Positions 16,973-25,613 of a stretch of 64,000 nt of DNA are shown one piece after another. A program made the position numbers and the translations under genes. The stretch comes from Paraburkholderia ginsengiterrae (GTDB taxonomy: Bacteria > Pseudomonadota > Gammaproteobacteria > Burkholderiales > Burkholderiaceae). Under the pieces are notes generated by a model, which was not told where the DNA came from, searched no databases, and was given only the letters and a program-made list of their open reading frames with translations. The stretch is from NCBI RefSeq assembly GCF_001645125.1, contig NZ_LXKA01000011.1, positions 1 through 64,000 on the forward strand, read 5' to 3'. Position 1 is the stretch's first letter, and every line of letters begins with the position of its first letter.

Positions 16973-17006
16973 AAAAAAATAGCCCGTCCTTGAAAGGGGA
17001 CGGGCT
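16973..17006 (-). terminator. Intrinsic terminator of the PAS chemoreceptor gene
   Basis: On the minus strand AGCCCGTCC (17006-16998) pairs perfectly with GGACGGGCT (16989-16981), with an eight-base loop and an ATTTTTTTGT run directly after. It lies about 110 bases past the stop of the chemoreceptor gene. Confidence 0.8.
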
Positions 17007-17118
17007 GCTAAACGCCGTTGTTACTCGGGTCAGCCTGCCCCGCAACCAACTGGGCGCTGACGGTTTCCATCGTGATGCGTCAATACCCGGCTGTCGAGGT
17101 GGGAGTAACGCCGATCTA

Positions 17119-18819
17119 TCAGATCAATGTCGCTTCTTCCCGCTCGTGGTCATGGGCGGCGGCTGGGGCAGCGCGATGCCTGAGGTGCCGTGACGCCGCT
17201 TGCGCCAGATCCGTTGCAGGCCGCCGACGCTTCGCAGCGGCGGCGCGTGGCGCGGCGGCAGCCTCGGCGAGGGTGAACAGGCGCACCGCCTCATCCAGCA
17301 CGTCGGCCTGTTCCGCGAGGCGTTGCGCGGTGGCCGCCGCCTGCTCGACGAGCGCCGCGTTCTGCTGCGTGGCGCCGTCCAGGTGGGAGACCGCCTGGTT
17401 GACCTGGCGAATCCCTTCCGCCTGCTCGCTGCTGGCATTCGCCACTTCGACGATGATCGACGACACCCTGCCCACCGCTTCGTCGATGACACGCATCTGC
17501 GAGGAGGTGCGGGCGACCAGTTCGGAGCCTGCCGCGACTTCGGTCGCACTCGCTTCGACCAGCGATTTGATTTCTTTCGAGGACGCCGCGCAGCGTTGCG
17601 CCAGCGTCCGCACTTCGCCCGCGACGACCGCGAACGAGCGCCCCGCTTCGCCCGCGCGGGCGGCTTCGACCGCGGCGTTCAGCGCCAGGATGTTGGTCTG
17701 GAAGGCGATGCCGTCGATCACCCCGGTAATGTCCGCGATGCGCCGCGAAGCCGCCGTGATGCCGGCCATGGTCTGCTCCACCTGGCCCGCGATCTTGCCG
17801 CCCACCGCGGCCGCCGCCTGCGCGTCACGAGCCAGATCGAGCGCGCGCACGGTGGCGTCGGCGTTGGCTTGCACAGTGGTAGTCAGCTCTTCCATGGTGG
17901 CAGCGGTTTCCTCGAGCGATGCCGCCTGCAGCTCGGTGCGCCGCGCGAGATCGACATTGCCGCTGGAAATCTCGCGCGCGTTGTCGAGCATGCCGGTGAT
18001 TTGCGCGCGCACGTCGTAGACGATCGCCGCGAGATTTGCCTTCAGCTGGTTCAAGGCCTGAAGCACGTCGCCCAGGTCGTCGTGGCGGGCAACTTCCAGA
18101 TCGGCGGTGAGATCGCCCGCGGCGAGCCGGATGGCGGCGCGCGACATGTCGCGGATCGGCGCGCCAAGCTGCCGCGCCAGCACGAGCCAGGACACGACGC
18201 TGACCGCCGCGGCGACTCCGAACGCGATCCAGAACGGCATGGGCGGCGCGCCGTTCCATGCCGCGAGGCCGGTCAGCAGCAACGCCAGCGGCGTGATCGC
18301 GTAGCCGGTTGCCGCGCGCGTGGCGACCGGCAGACGCATGAGGGCCTGCAGGCGCCCGAGCGCACCGGTACGCACCACCACTCCGCGGCGCAATCGCGCG
18401 CCGCGCGAGTTACCCGAGCGCATGCGCGCATACAGCGCCTCGGCGGCGCGCACCGCGTCGCGCTCCGGTTTCACGCGCACGCTCAGATAGCCGACCACGG
18501 CGCCTTTCTCGACCACCGGCGTGACGTTGGCCTGGACCCAGTAGTGGTCGCCATTCTTGCGCCGGTTCTTGACGAGCGCGGTCCACGGACGGCCGTCGCG
18601 GATCGTCGCCCACATGTCGGCGAAGGCTTCGCGCGGCATGTCCGGATGGCGGATCAGGTTGTGCGGCTGGCCGATCAGTTCGTCGCGCGTGAAGCCCGAG
18701 ACGGCGATGAAGGCCGGATTGCAATACTCGATGCGACCGGTCAGGTCGGTCGCGGACACTAGCATGTGTGACGAGGGGAATTCGTGCTCTTGCCCAGTGA
18801 CAGGCTGGTTATTGCGCAT
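17119..18819 (-). CDS. PAS-domain methyl-accepting chemotaxis protein (Aer-like)
   Basis: 566 residues from the ATG at 18819 (AAGGAAA upstream); a longer frame to 18924 lacks support. An N-terminal PAS domain (about 15-125; [38 protein letters not shown]) resembles the redox/energy sensor Aer. Two close membrane segments (about 190-240) follow with no periplasmic sensor, then a HAMP-like linker. The signalling domain contains [20 protein letters not shown] and [17 protein letters not shown]-MCPs of this type steer by energy state and dock to the CheA/CheW array. A FliA-like promoter lies upstream and a strong terminator downstream. The tail is unusually Pro/Arg/His-rich. No CheR-binding pentapeptide is visible. 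Confidence 0.9.
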   Translation of the reverse strand: MRNNQPVTGQEHEFPSSHMLVSATDLTGRIEYCNPAFIAVSGFTRDELIGQPHNLIRHPDMPREAFADMWATIRDGRPWTALVKNRRKNGDHYWVQANVTPVVEKGAVVGYLSVRVKPERDAVRAAEALYARMRSGNSRGARLRRGVVVRTGALGRLQALMRLPVATRAATGYAITPLALLLTGLAAWNGAPPMPFWIAFGVAAAVSVVSWLVLARQLGAPIRDMSRAAIRLAAGDLTADLEVARHDDLGDVLQALNQLKANLAAIVYDVRAQITGMLDNAREISSGNVDLARRTELQAASLEETAATMEELTTTVQANADATVRALDLARDAQAAAAVGGKIAGQVEQTMAGITAASRRIADITGVIDGIAFQTNILALNAAVEAARAGEAGRSFAVVAGEVRTLAQRCAASSKEIKSLVEASATEVAAGSELVARTSSQMRVIDEAVGRVSSIIVEVANASSEQAEGIRQVNQAVSHLDGATQQNAALVEQAAATAQRLAEQADVLDEAVRLFTLAEAAAAPRAAAAKRRRPATDLAQAASRHLRHRAAPAAAHDHEREEATLI

Positions 18820-18877
18820 GGCTTTCCTTGCTGATGCTAACGCGCCGATGGGCGCGGTGCTGACGGGGTTGCAAGGC

Positions 18878-18906
18878 ATAACGGCAAATAACCCCTTACG
18901 CTTGAG
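18878..18906 (-). promoter_or_regulatory. FliA (sigma-28)-like promoter of the PAS chemoreceptor gene
   Basis: On the minus strand CTCAAG (18906-18901) is followed, about 15-16 bases on, by GCCGTTAT (18885-18878), close to the flagellar consensus TAAA-N15-GCCGATAA. Transcription would start near 18871, about 50 bases before the start codon. Confidence 0.5.
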
Positions 18907-19108
18907 GGTTTCCCAGTAAACCACTCAGGTTTATGCAGCGCTGGGCCGTTAAAGCAGGGTTATTCAATCGGTTCCGGGTGCGTCGCGCGATGCCTTCAAA
19001 AGGGCTACACTGCGGCCGTACAAGGGTTTCAGACGCGGGTTGCAGGCGCAGCTCGTTCCTCGATTGCGCAGCGGCCTGCCTGCGCAAATCTGCCCACCAC
19101 ACGAGCCG

Positions 19109-22100
19109 ATGCAGAAGATCCTCGACAGTACTCAAGAATCACTGGCGCAGGCGTTCGCTTCCCTCGCGCATAACGCGAAGCGTCAGCGGCGGGTTTATCT
19201 GGCGACGATCGGTGTATTGATGCTGATCGTGCTGATCGTCGCGGTGATCCTGGTGATTGCCGACGGGCTCAAGCTACTCGACTATCGCCGCACCCTCGAC
19301 TCGCAGAATGCCGCCGAGATTTCCCTGCTCCTGCATCGCGAGGAGTCGTTCCTGCGCCGCGTCCAGTTCACGCTCGACTATTTCGACCGCGCTCCCCAGG
19401 TGAGTCAGGCGCCAGACGCCGTACAACAGGCGATTCGCCAGAGCGGCGCCGCGCGCGGCAAGACGGACAAGGCGGACGGCGACTTCGACATTCTGGTCGA
19501 CCAAGCCACGCGCGCCGCGTGGGGGCCTCGGCTGGGCGAGAAACTTGGGCGTCTCTACGAAGCGGCGCAGTCGACACTCGCGACCCAGCAGGCGTTCGAA
19601 TTGCAGCAACGGGCGACGCTGATCGGGTTGCAGGAAGGCTATGCCGTCTTCTTGCCTTCGCTCACGCAACCGGTCGCGGACAAAGCCGCGGGGCCTGGTC
19701 CATCCCCCACGTCGCCGGAGCGACTGGAGAGGGTGAGGGCGTTACGCGCGACACTCGAACGCCAGATCGAGGCGCAAACCGGCAAAAAGCTGCCGGCCAA
19801 AGGCGAGCGCATCTGGCTGGGGCCGTATCTCGACCCGGTGGACCATGTTCAAATGATTTCGGCGGTGAGCGCCTACTTCGAGGGCAACACGCCCACCACG
19901 CTGATCAGCGTCGACATTCCGCTCGATGGGCTCGCGGCGCGCATCGCGCCACCCGACACGCAGGGCGTGATACTGCTGATGTCCGCGGATCGGCGCATCG
20001 TCGTGTCATCGAAGCCGATCAGCGCCTTGACGGGCAAGATGCTGCAGCAGGCGGTGGCCACCACGCCATCGCATCTATTCCACTATGGGCTGGCAGGTTC
20101 GACCTTTCACGAACCGATGAAGCCTGACTTCGGCTACATCGTCGGCTTTACACCGTGGGCTGCGCTGGCCGTCGCGCTTGGCTGGCAACTCGCGGTGATC
20201 GCCGGCTTCACGGCTTTGATACTGCTGGCAATTGCACTGATGGCGCGCTATTTCGGGCTGCAGCTACTGCGCAAGACGTTCGAAGAGGCCTCGCGCGCAC
20301 TGGAAAGTGAAACCCTCAATCACATTCTGGTCAGCGCGACGCCGGTCGGTCTGTGCATCGTTCGCCAAAGCGACTATTCCATTCTGACCGCCAATGCGCT
20401 GGCCGCCGAGTTGCTGCGTATCGAGCCTGGCAGCAAGCGGCTGCCGCCACATGTCGTGAGCGAATTTCTCGCGCAGACGCCGGACCGACCTTCGGCCACT
20501 GCGTTTGCACGGATCGCCGCTTTCGTGGTGGCCGCAGAGCCGTTGCAAGTGCAGCAGACCATGCAGCCCACCTCACCGGTGTCAGATGAGGGCGGCCCGC
20601 CCGCGCGGTTTTTGCAATTGACCTACGCGCCCGCGCGATACGCGGGTGAGAACGTGCTGTTCTGCGCGATTCTCGACGTCACCGCGCAGACCCTGCTCGA
20701 ACAGGAGTTGCGGCGCGCGCAGCAGGCTTCCGACGCCATGATGCGTGCGCGAACGAATTTCTTCGCCGCGATGAGCCACGAAATCCGTACGCCGCTGAAC
20801 GCACTGCTCGGCAATCTCGAACTGTTCGCACGCACGCCCGGTCTCGAGATGCATTTGCAGCGCCTCTCGGCCTTGAGTGCGGCGTCCGACACGCTGCGCC
20901 GCGTCGTGAACGACGTGCTCGACTTTTCGAAGATCGACGCCGGCGCGATGATGCTCGTCAACCAGCCGATGCGTCTCATCGACGATTTCGAGAATATCGC
21001 CCTGACTTATGCGCCTATGCGAGGCGATCGCGCGATCCGCTTCTATGCACTCATTTCGCCGACCCTCGACCAGACCTTGATTGGCGATCGCATTCGCATT
21101 GCGCAGATCGTCAATAACCTGCTGAGCAATGCGTTCAAATTCACGTCGAGCGGCAAGATCACTTTGCATGCCGAAGTAATTGAAGATTCACCCGGCCGTG
21201 CGATATTGACCTGCCGCGTGTCGGACTCAGGCGCCGGCATGAGCGAGGAGACGCTGGCACGACTTTTCAAACCGTTCGCGCAAGGCGAGCTGGGCACGTC
21301 GCGCGGTGCAAGCAGCACGGGTCTCGGGCTGGTGATCTGCGCGCGCCTGTGCGAGCTCATGGGTGGAAAGATTTTCGCGGAGAGCGTGCCCGGCGTGGGC
21401 AGCGCATTCAACGTATCGATTCCGCTCGCAAAACCATCCGCCGATGTGTCCACGCCCACCGCGCCCCCCGGGCAACGCGGTAACGTGCTTGTGTTGTCCT
21501 ACCAACGCGAAGCCGCCGAATTGATGGACCAGTGGCTTCAGCGTGCCGGCTGGGCGGGACACCTGGTTGACTCGCTGGCGGCCGCGCAGGCGTCGCTGCG
21601 CGCGAACCGTCCCGACGTGTTGATTGTCTCCGGCGAGTTCGATCTCGACGCGATAGCGACGCTGCGCGATTCACAACCGGTCGGCACCGTCTGGATCACG
21701 CGCGCCGGCCCGCTTCAAGCGGAGGCGCGCGGCGAAGGCGTGCTTGAAGTCAGTGAATTCAACCGGACCGCGGTGATGGCGGCCATCGAGTTGGTCGCGG
21801 AAGGTACGGCGCCCGCTCCGGCGCCCACCGTGGCGCAACCTGCGGTGCTCTATCCTGAGTTGCTTGGCCTCACGGTCCTTGTCGCGGAAGACAACCCGCT
21901 GATCCAGAGCCTGATCGACGAGCAGCTTACCGAATTGGGGTGCGTGCCTACGATCACGCACGACGGCAAGCAAGCGCTGACGTCGTTCAATCAGGCGCGC
22001 TTCGAGGTAGTGCTGACCGACATCCACATGCCGGAAATGAACGGCTACGAACTGCTGGCTGCACTGCGCGAGGAGCGGGCAGAAGTGCCGGTGCTGGCCT

Positions 22101-22612
22101 TCAGCGCCGCGTCCGAAAATGATGAGGCGCACGGCTGGCGTGAGCTCGGCTTTAGCGGGTCCGTCACCAAGCCCGCGTCGCTGGGCGAATTGCAGGCGGC
22201 GTTGCTTGCGGTGGTGCCCACGCTGACGCGGGCGGAGCCGGGCAAGTTGGCGTCAGCGCAAGCAGCCGCGTCCTCCGCTCCCGTTGCTTCCGTTGGCACT
22301 GCAACGACCCCACTCCACGAGGACGATAAGGCGCGCTACACCGCAATGCTCAAGGAGCATCTGCAGAAAGACTTGCCGAGATTGCTGGCGATCGTCGATG
22401 CGGAGGACAAACAGGCGCTGGCCGGCTGGGCCCATAGCGCGAGCGGTGCGTTCGTCGTGATGCAGGAGCCGCAGTTCGTCAACGAATGCCGGCAGTTGCA
22501 ACGCTTATGCAGGGACAACGAACACTGGACAACCGAAATGGACGAACGTGCTGTCTCGCTGCATGAGGCTTTATCCGATCACTACGGGCTCGATGAACAG
22601 TCGGCGCATTGA
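19109..22612 (+). CDS. Hybrid sensor histidine kinase / response regulator with Hpt domain (BvgS/EvgS-like)
   Basis: 1167 residues from the ATG at 19109. One membrane segment near residue 30 and one near 370 enclose a periplasmic sensor of about 320 residues with no recognised family. A PAS-like region follows (440-540). The HisKA histidine is H557 in AAMSHEIRTPLNAL. The ATPase has NNLLSNAFKF and DSGAGMSEETLARLF. A receiver-like segment at about 788-900 lacks a phosphorylatable Asp at the normal place (VLIVSGEF). A true receiver follows (VLVAEDNPL; D971 in LTDIHMPEMNG), then an Hpt domain with H1109 in WAHSASGAF. This is a full phosphorelay. No separate response regulator gene is adjacent, so its output partner is elsewhere. 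Confidence 0.88.
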   Translation: MQKILDSTQESLAQAFASLAHNAKRQRRVYLATIGVLMLIVLIVAVILVIADGLKLLDYRRTLDSQNAAEISLLLHREESFLRRVQFTLDYFDRAPQVSQAPDAVQQAIRQSGAARGKTDKADGDFDILVDQATRAAWGPRLGEKLGRLYEAAQSTLATQQAFELQQRATLIGLQEGYAVFLPSLTQPVADKAAGPGPSPTSPERLERVRALRATLERQIEAQTGKKLPAKGERIWLGPYLDPVDHVQMISAVSAYFEGNTPTTLISVDIPLDGLAARIAPPDTQGVILLMSADRRIVVSSKPISALTGKMLQQAVATTPSHLFHYGLAGSTFHEPMKPDFGYIVGFTPWAALAVALGWQLAVIAGFTALILLAIALMARYFGLQLLRKTFEEASRALESETLNHILVSATPVGLCIVRQSDYSILTANALAAELLRIEPGSKRLPPHVVSEFLAQTPDRPSATAFARIAAFVVAAEPLQVQQTMQPTSPVSDEGGPPARFLQLTYAPARYAGENVLFCAILDVTAQTLLEQELRRAQQASDAMMRARTNFFAAMSHEIRTPLNALLGNLELFARTPGLEMHLQRLSALSAASDTLRRVVNDVLDFSKIDAGAMMLVNQPMRLIDDFENIALTYAPMRGDRAIRFYALISPTLDQTLIGDRIRIAQIVNNLLSNAFKFTSSGKITLHAEVIEDSPGRAILTCRVSDSGAGMSEETLARLFKPFAQGELGTSRGASSTGLGLVICARLCELMGGKIFAESVPGVGSAFNVSIPLAKPSADVSTPTAPPGQRGNVLVLSYQREAAELMDQWLQRAGWAGHLVDSLAAAQASLRANRPDVLIVSGEFDLDAIATLRDSQPVGTVWITRAGPLQAEARGEGVLEVSEFNRTAVMAAIELVAEGTAPAPAPTVAQPAVLYPELLGLTVLVAEDNPLIQSLIDEQLTELGCVPTITHDGKQALTSFNQARFEVVLTDIHMPEMNGYELLAALREERAEVPVLAFSAASENDEAHGWRELGFSGSVTKPASLGELQAALLAVVPTLTRAEPGKLASAQAAASSAPVASVGTATTPLHEDDKARYTAMLKEHLQKDLPRLLAIVDAEDKQALAGWAHSASGAFVVMQEPQFVNECRQLQRLCRDNEHWTTEMDERAVSLHEALSDHYGLDEQSAH

Positions 22613-22642
22613 GTCGCCGCCGAACATCAAACGGATAACGCG

Positions 22643-22858
22643 ATGAACGCGATCGTTCTGGAGTCGACGATTACCTGTCCGGTGTGCGGACATAAGAAGA
22701 GCGAGACCATGCCCACCGACGCGTGTGTCTGGTTCTACGCATGCGAACAATGCGAAAGCCTGCTTAAGCCGAAACCCGGAGATTGTTGCGTCTACTGCTC
22801 ATACGGCACCAACCGGTGCCCTCCGATGCAGCAGTCCGGCTCATGCTGCCCGGACTGA
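22643..22858 (+). CDS. GDCCVxC-domain small cysteine-rich protein
   Basis: 71 residues with 11 cysteines. The signature GDCCVYCSYGTNRCPPMQ identifies the GDCCVxC family, some members of which carry selenocysteine; this copy uses only cysteine codons. An N-terminal CPVCGHKKSE zinc-finger-like pair and CEQCE precede the signature. Members tend to occur near mercury, arsenic or other metal genes, and here a metal-efflux block starts 140 bases downstream. The reaction is not known to me; metal or thiol chemistry is likely. It starts 30 bases after the hybrid kinase gene ends. Confidence 0.85.
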   Translation: MNAIVLESTITCPVCGHKKSETMPTDACVWFYACEQCESLLKPKPGDCCVYCSYGTNRCPPMQQSGSCCPD

Positions 22859-22933
22859 TCTGGCTTCTACATAAAACATCGAGACGACGTCTGCGAAATC
22901 CGCGAGCGAGGAAAACTCTGCGCGGTCGTTAAA

Positions 22934-22988
22934 TACCCCTACCCCCTATGATACACTCTGCGTTGTTATATACCCGGTGGGGGTATAT
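22934..22988 (+). promoter_or_regulatory. Promoter and CsoR/RcnR-type operators of dmeR-dmeF
   Basis: ATATACCC (22968-22975) and GGGTATAT (22981-22988) form a perfect inverted repeat with a five-base G/T spacer. A second C-tract, TACCCCTACCCCCTA, begins at 22934. A/T-flanked G/C tracts of this kind are the DNA targets of the CsoR/RcnR/FrmR family. TATGAT (22947-22952) is a good -10; no clear -35 is present, as is common for such promoters. The repeat ends 10 bases before the regulator's start codon. Confidence 0.75.
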
Positions 22989-22998
22989 GGAGAGCGCG

Positions 22999-23274
22999 AT
23001 GAGTCACACGGTTCAGGAAAAACAAAAGCTTCTCAACAGGGTTCGCCGTATCAAGGGCCAGGTTGAAGCCATCGAGCGGGCGCTCGAGGAAGAACACGGC
23101 TGCTCGGATGTCCTTCAACGGATCACGAGCTGCCGCGGAGCGATGAACGGCCTGCTTGCCGTGGTGCTGGAGGACCACATCAGGAACCATCTCGTCGATG
23201 CGCATGACGGCGAAGAGCACGGCGGCAGTGCCACCGACCAGCTCATCGAGGTCGTTCACAGCTATTTCAAGTAG
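22999..23274 (+). CDS. dmeR: Metal-sensing repressor of the CsoR/RcnR family, DmeR-like
   Basis: 91 residues from the ATG at 22999 (GGAGAG upstream); an in-frame ATG at 22987 lies inside the operator and is less likely. The family core is RVRRIKGQVEAIERAL, then ITSCRGAMNGLLAVVLEDHI. With this start the metal ligands of RcnR-type sensors fall exactly at H3, C35, H60 and H64. This all-helical tetramer should leave DNA when Co(II) or Ni(II) binds. It is followed 8 bases later by a DmeF-type exporter and preceded by matching operators, so the DmeR name is well supported. FrmR-type formaldehyde sensing is an alternative, since that branch shares most of these residues. Confidence 0.85.
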   Translation: MSHTVQEKQKLLNRVRRIKGQVEAIERALEEEHGCSDVLQRITSCRGAMNGLLAVVLEDHIRNHLVDAHDGEEHGGSATDQLIEVVHSYFK

Positions 23275-23282
23275 AGTCAAAA

Positions 23283-24563
23283 ATGAGTGATTTCAAAGAC
23301 GCTGCATTCGGCGCGGGTCATGACCACATCTTTCTGGGTGCCGGTCATGAACAGAACGAGCGCAGGACGTGGGCGGTAATTGCGCTATGCAGCGCGATGA
23401 TGCTGATTGAAATTGTCGGTGGCAGCATGTTCGGCTCGTTGGCGCTCGTTGCCGATGGCCTGCACATGTCGACGCACGCCGGCGCCATGTTGATTGCAGC
23501 GCTCGCTTATACCTACGCACGCAGACACGCCACCGACTCCCGCTTCGTGTTCGGTACCGGCAAGCTCGGCGACCTCGCGGGCTTCACGAGTGCCATCGTG
23601 CTCGCGATGATTGCGGTGTTGATCGGCTACGAGGCGGTTTCGCGTTTTCTGTCGCCGGTCCCCATTCACTTCGGCGAAGCGATTCCTATCGCGGTGGTTG
23701 GCCTGCTGGTCAACCTGGCAAGCGTGTGGCTGTTGAGCGGCGGTGACCACGGTCATAGCCACGGTCATAACCATGGTCATAGTCACGGCCACGATGACCA
23801 CGCTCACGAAAGCGAAATGCAGGAGATTTCAACGCCGTCAGGCGTGTTTGCCGTGTCCATCTTCGAAGATGGCGTGCCGCCCGTTTTCCGGATTACACCG
23901 GCAACGAAAACTCCGCGACTGGACGCTTCAGCGGTGTCCGTGACAACAGTACGGCCCGATGGGACACGACAGGTCTTCGCGCTGGCTGATCGGGGCGGCT
24001 ACCTGGAATCGAAGGAAGACATTCCTGAGCCGCACGCGTTCAAGGCGATTGTCCGTCTGCCTGATGGCGAACATCAAATCGAGTTTGAAGAACACGAGCA
24101 CGACCACGACGACGCGCATGCTGCGGCGACGCGCGACCACAACATCCGGTCGGCCTATATCCACGTCATGGCCGATGCCGCGGTGTCCGTGCTAGCGATC
24201 ATCGGTCTCTTGCTGGCACGCGCGTTCGGCTGGCTCTGGATGGACCCGCTCGCGGGTGTCATCGGCGCGCTGGTGATAGCCAACTGGTCGTACGGCCTGA
24301 TGCGAGACACGGGCGCAATCTTGCTCGACATGAATTCCGACCGGCGTATGGCGGACAACGTGCGTCATGCAATCGAGGACCGCGGCGACAAGGTCGTCGA
24401 CCTGCACGTATGGCGCGTGGGCCCGGGGCACATGAGCGCCGTGGTGTCAGTGGCAACCGGTGAGCCTCAGCGCGATTCGCGTTTCTATCACGCAGCGCTC
24501 GAACGCTTTAAAGGACTCTCGCATGTCACCGTCGAAGTGCAACCTTCACGCGCGGCGGCCTGA
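23283..24563 (+). CDS. dmeF: CDF-family Co(II)/Ni(II) efflux transporter DmeF
   Basis: 426 residues, longer than most CDF exporters because of an inserted soluble segment. The N-terminus DHIFLGAGHEQNERRTW is characteristic of DmeF. Six hydrophobic segments are present; SLALVADGLHMSTHAGAMLI holds the metal-site HxxxD-type residues. A His-rich loop (GHSHGHNHGHSHGHDDHAH) and a later EHEHDHDDAHAAATRDH segment would bind divalent metal in the cytoplasm. The loop of about 120 residues between TM4 and TM5 is typical of DmeF. It works as a proton antiporter in the inner membrane and is cotranscribed with the repressor and the DUF1289 gene 2 bases downstream. Confidence 0.9.
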   Translation: MSDFKDAAFGAGHDHIFLGAGHEQNERRTWAVIALCSAMMLIEIVGGSMFGSLALVADGLHMSTHAGAMLIAALAYTYARRHATDSRFVFGTGKLGDLAGFTSAIVLAMIAVLIGYEAVSRFLSPVPIHFGEAIPIAVVGLLVNLASVWLLSGGDHGHSHGHNHGHSHGHDDHAHESEMQEISTPSGVFAVSIFEDGVPPVFRITPATKTPRLDASAVSVTTVRPDGTRQVFALADRGGYLESKEDIPEPHAFKAIVRLPDGEHQIEFEEHEHDHDDAHAAATRDHNIRSAYIHVMADAAVSVLAIIGLLLARAFGWLWMDPLAGVIGALVIANWSYGLMRDTGAILLDMNSDRRMADNVRHAIEDRGDKVVDLHVWRVGPGHMSAVVSVATGEPQRDSRFYHAALERFKGLSHVTVEVQPSRAAA

Positions 24564-24565
24564 CC

Positions 24566-24748
24566 ATGACAGTCAAGTCGCCGTGCATCGATGTGTGCGC
24601 CTTCGACGGCAAGACCAAACTGTGCGTCGGGTGCTTTCGTACCCTCGATGAAATTCGGGCGTGGAAGAAGATGACCGACCACCGGCGCCACCAGATCATT
24701 AACGACCGGGCGCGGCGGCAGGCCAAGCTGCAGCGCGAATCTCTGTAA
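24566..24748 (+). CDS. DUF1289 small protein
   Basis: 60 residues. The pattern SPCIDVCAFDGKTKLCVGCFRTLDEI, with four cysteines spaced as a small metal- or Fe-S-binding knuckle, followed by a W (IRAWKKM), defines the DUF1289 family. The biochemical role is unknown. The gene starts 2 bases after dmeF stops, so it is translated from the same message. Confidence 0.85.
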   Translation: MTVKSPCIDVCAFDGKTKLCVGCFRTLDEIRAWKKMTDHRRHQIINDRARRQAKLQRESL

Positions 24749-24818
24749 GAGCGCAGGTGCGCAATGACACATTCCTGACCTTCCAACCGTCTTAAATTGC
24801 GTGCTAGACTTCGCAACC

Positions 24819-25220
24819 ATGTCGTACTGGCGCAAACTTTTCGTCATCGTGCTGCTGATCATGAGCCTTCCGGTTCAGTCGTTCGCGGCCATCTCCATGA
24901 AATGCGAGTCTTCGCATTTCGTGGGCGAAATGACGTCCGCGCAATACGCACATGAGGCTGAGCCGACTAACGGTCATGACATGCACGGTATGGCGATGGC
25001 CGACGGTACGCGTCACAGCCATCAGAACGGAGGTGCACAGCATGTGCACGCCTGCGCGACCTGCGCATCCTGTTGCTCCGGCGTAGCGTTACCTGCCGTC
25101 CCCGCGGTGGCAGCTCCGGCCGACACGGCTCACTTTGCAGTTCCATTCCCTCCCTCGATCAGCGTCGCGTCGTTTCTGACTAGCGGCATCGAACGACCTC
25201 CCAGAGCCATTCTCGTCTAG
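24819..25220 (+). CDS. CopL-like secreted metal-binding protein (DUF2946-type)
   Basis: 133 residues from the ATG at 24819. The signal peptide (YWRKLFVIVLLIMSLPVQSF) is followed by a Met/His-rich segment (HDMHGMAMADG, then HSHQN) and a Cys cluster CATCASCCSG near residue 85. A hydrophobic C-terminal stretch follows. This build matches CopL/DUF2946-like proteins encoded ahead of copper-resistance genes. It begins a run of periplasmic copper genes that ends with the multicopper oxidase. The likely role is copper capture or regulation in the periplasm (inference). Confidence 0.65.
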   Translation: MSYWRKLFVIVLLIMSLPVQSFAAISMKCESSHFVGEMTSAQYAHEAEPTNGHDMHGMAMADGTRHSHQNGGAQHVHACATCASCCSGVALPAVPAVAAPADTAHFAVPFPPSISVASFLTSGIERPPRAILV

Positions 25221-25310
25221 TCCTTATTCGCGGCCTCAGGCTGCGATGCGCAATTTCGCCCTGAATGACCGCGTGTCGGCCATCCAGGCGACTGACGACG
25301 AGAAAAACCC

Positions 25311-25613
25311 ATGCGTATGTTTATCGCGGCGCTATCGAGCGCGGCGGCCTTGTTGCCGGCGCTCGTGCACGCCACCACTCAAAATCCCGACCCGGCCGAT
25401 GCCGCCGCATCGGTTCCGGCCGTCAGCGTGCCGTCCGCGTTCGCGGACTACCAGCCATACCGGGATCAGCAAGGACCCACCTGGCAGGAGCTCAACCGTT
25501 CCGTGGCAAGTTCGTCGGGCATGAACGGGATGAGCCACGGCAACATGCTGGACGGCAGCGCCGACGCCAGTAAGAACGAACACGGCTCCAGCCACGAGGA
25601 GCCGGCGATATGA
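25311..25613 (+). CDS. Small periplasmic protein of the copper cluster
   Basis: 100 residues with a signal peptide (cleavage expected after LVHA near residue 21). A short conserved-looking segment FADYQPYRDQQGPTWQELN is followed by a Met/His/Ser-rich tail (SGMNGMSHGNMLDG). Its stop overlaps the start of the TolC-family gene by four bases (ATGA), so the two are translationally coupled. Met/His motifs suggest Cu(I)/Cu(II) binding. No named family recognised. Confidence 0.65.
   Translation: MRMFIAALSSAAALLPALVHATTQNPDPADAAASVPAVSVPSAFADYQPYRDQQGPTWQELNRSVASSSGMNGMSHGNMLDGSADASKNEHGSSHEEPAI

Noticed and set aside
23741-23812. Short tandem repeat that might look like CRISPR or a minisatellite
   Set aside because: The repeats encode the His-rich metal-binding loop of DmeF (GHSHGHNHGHSHGH); no spacers of regular length.
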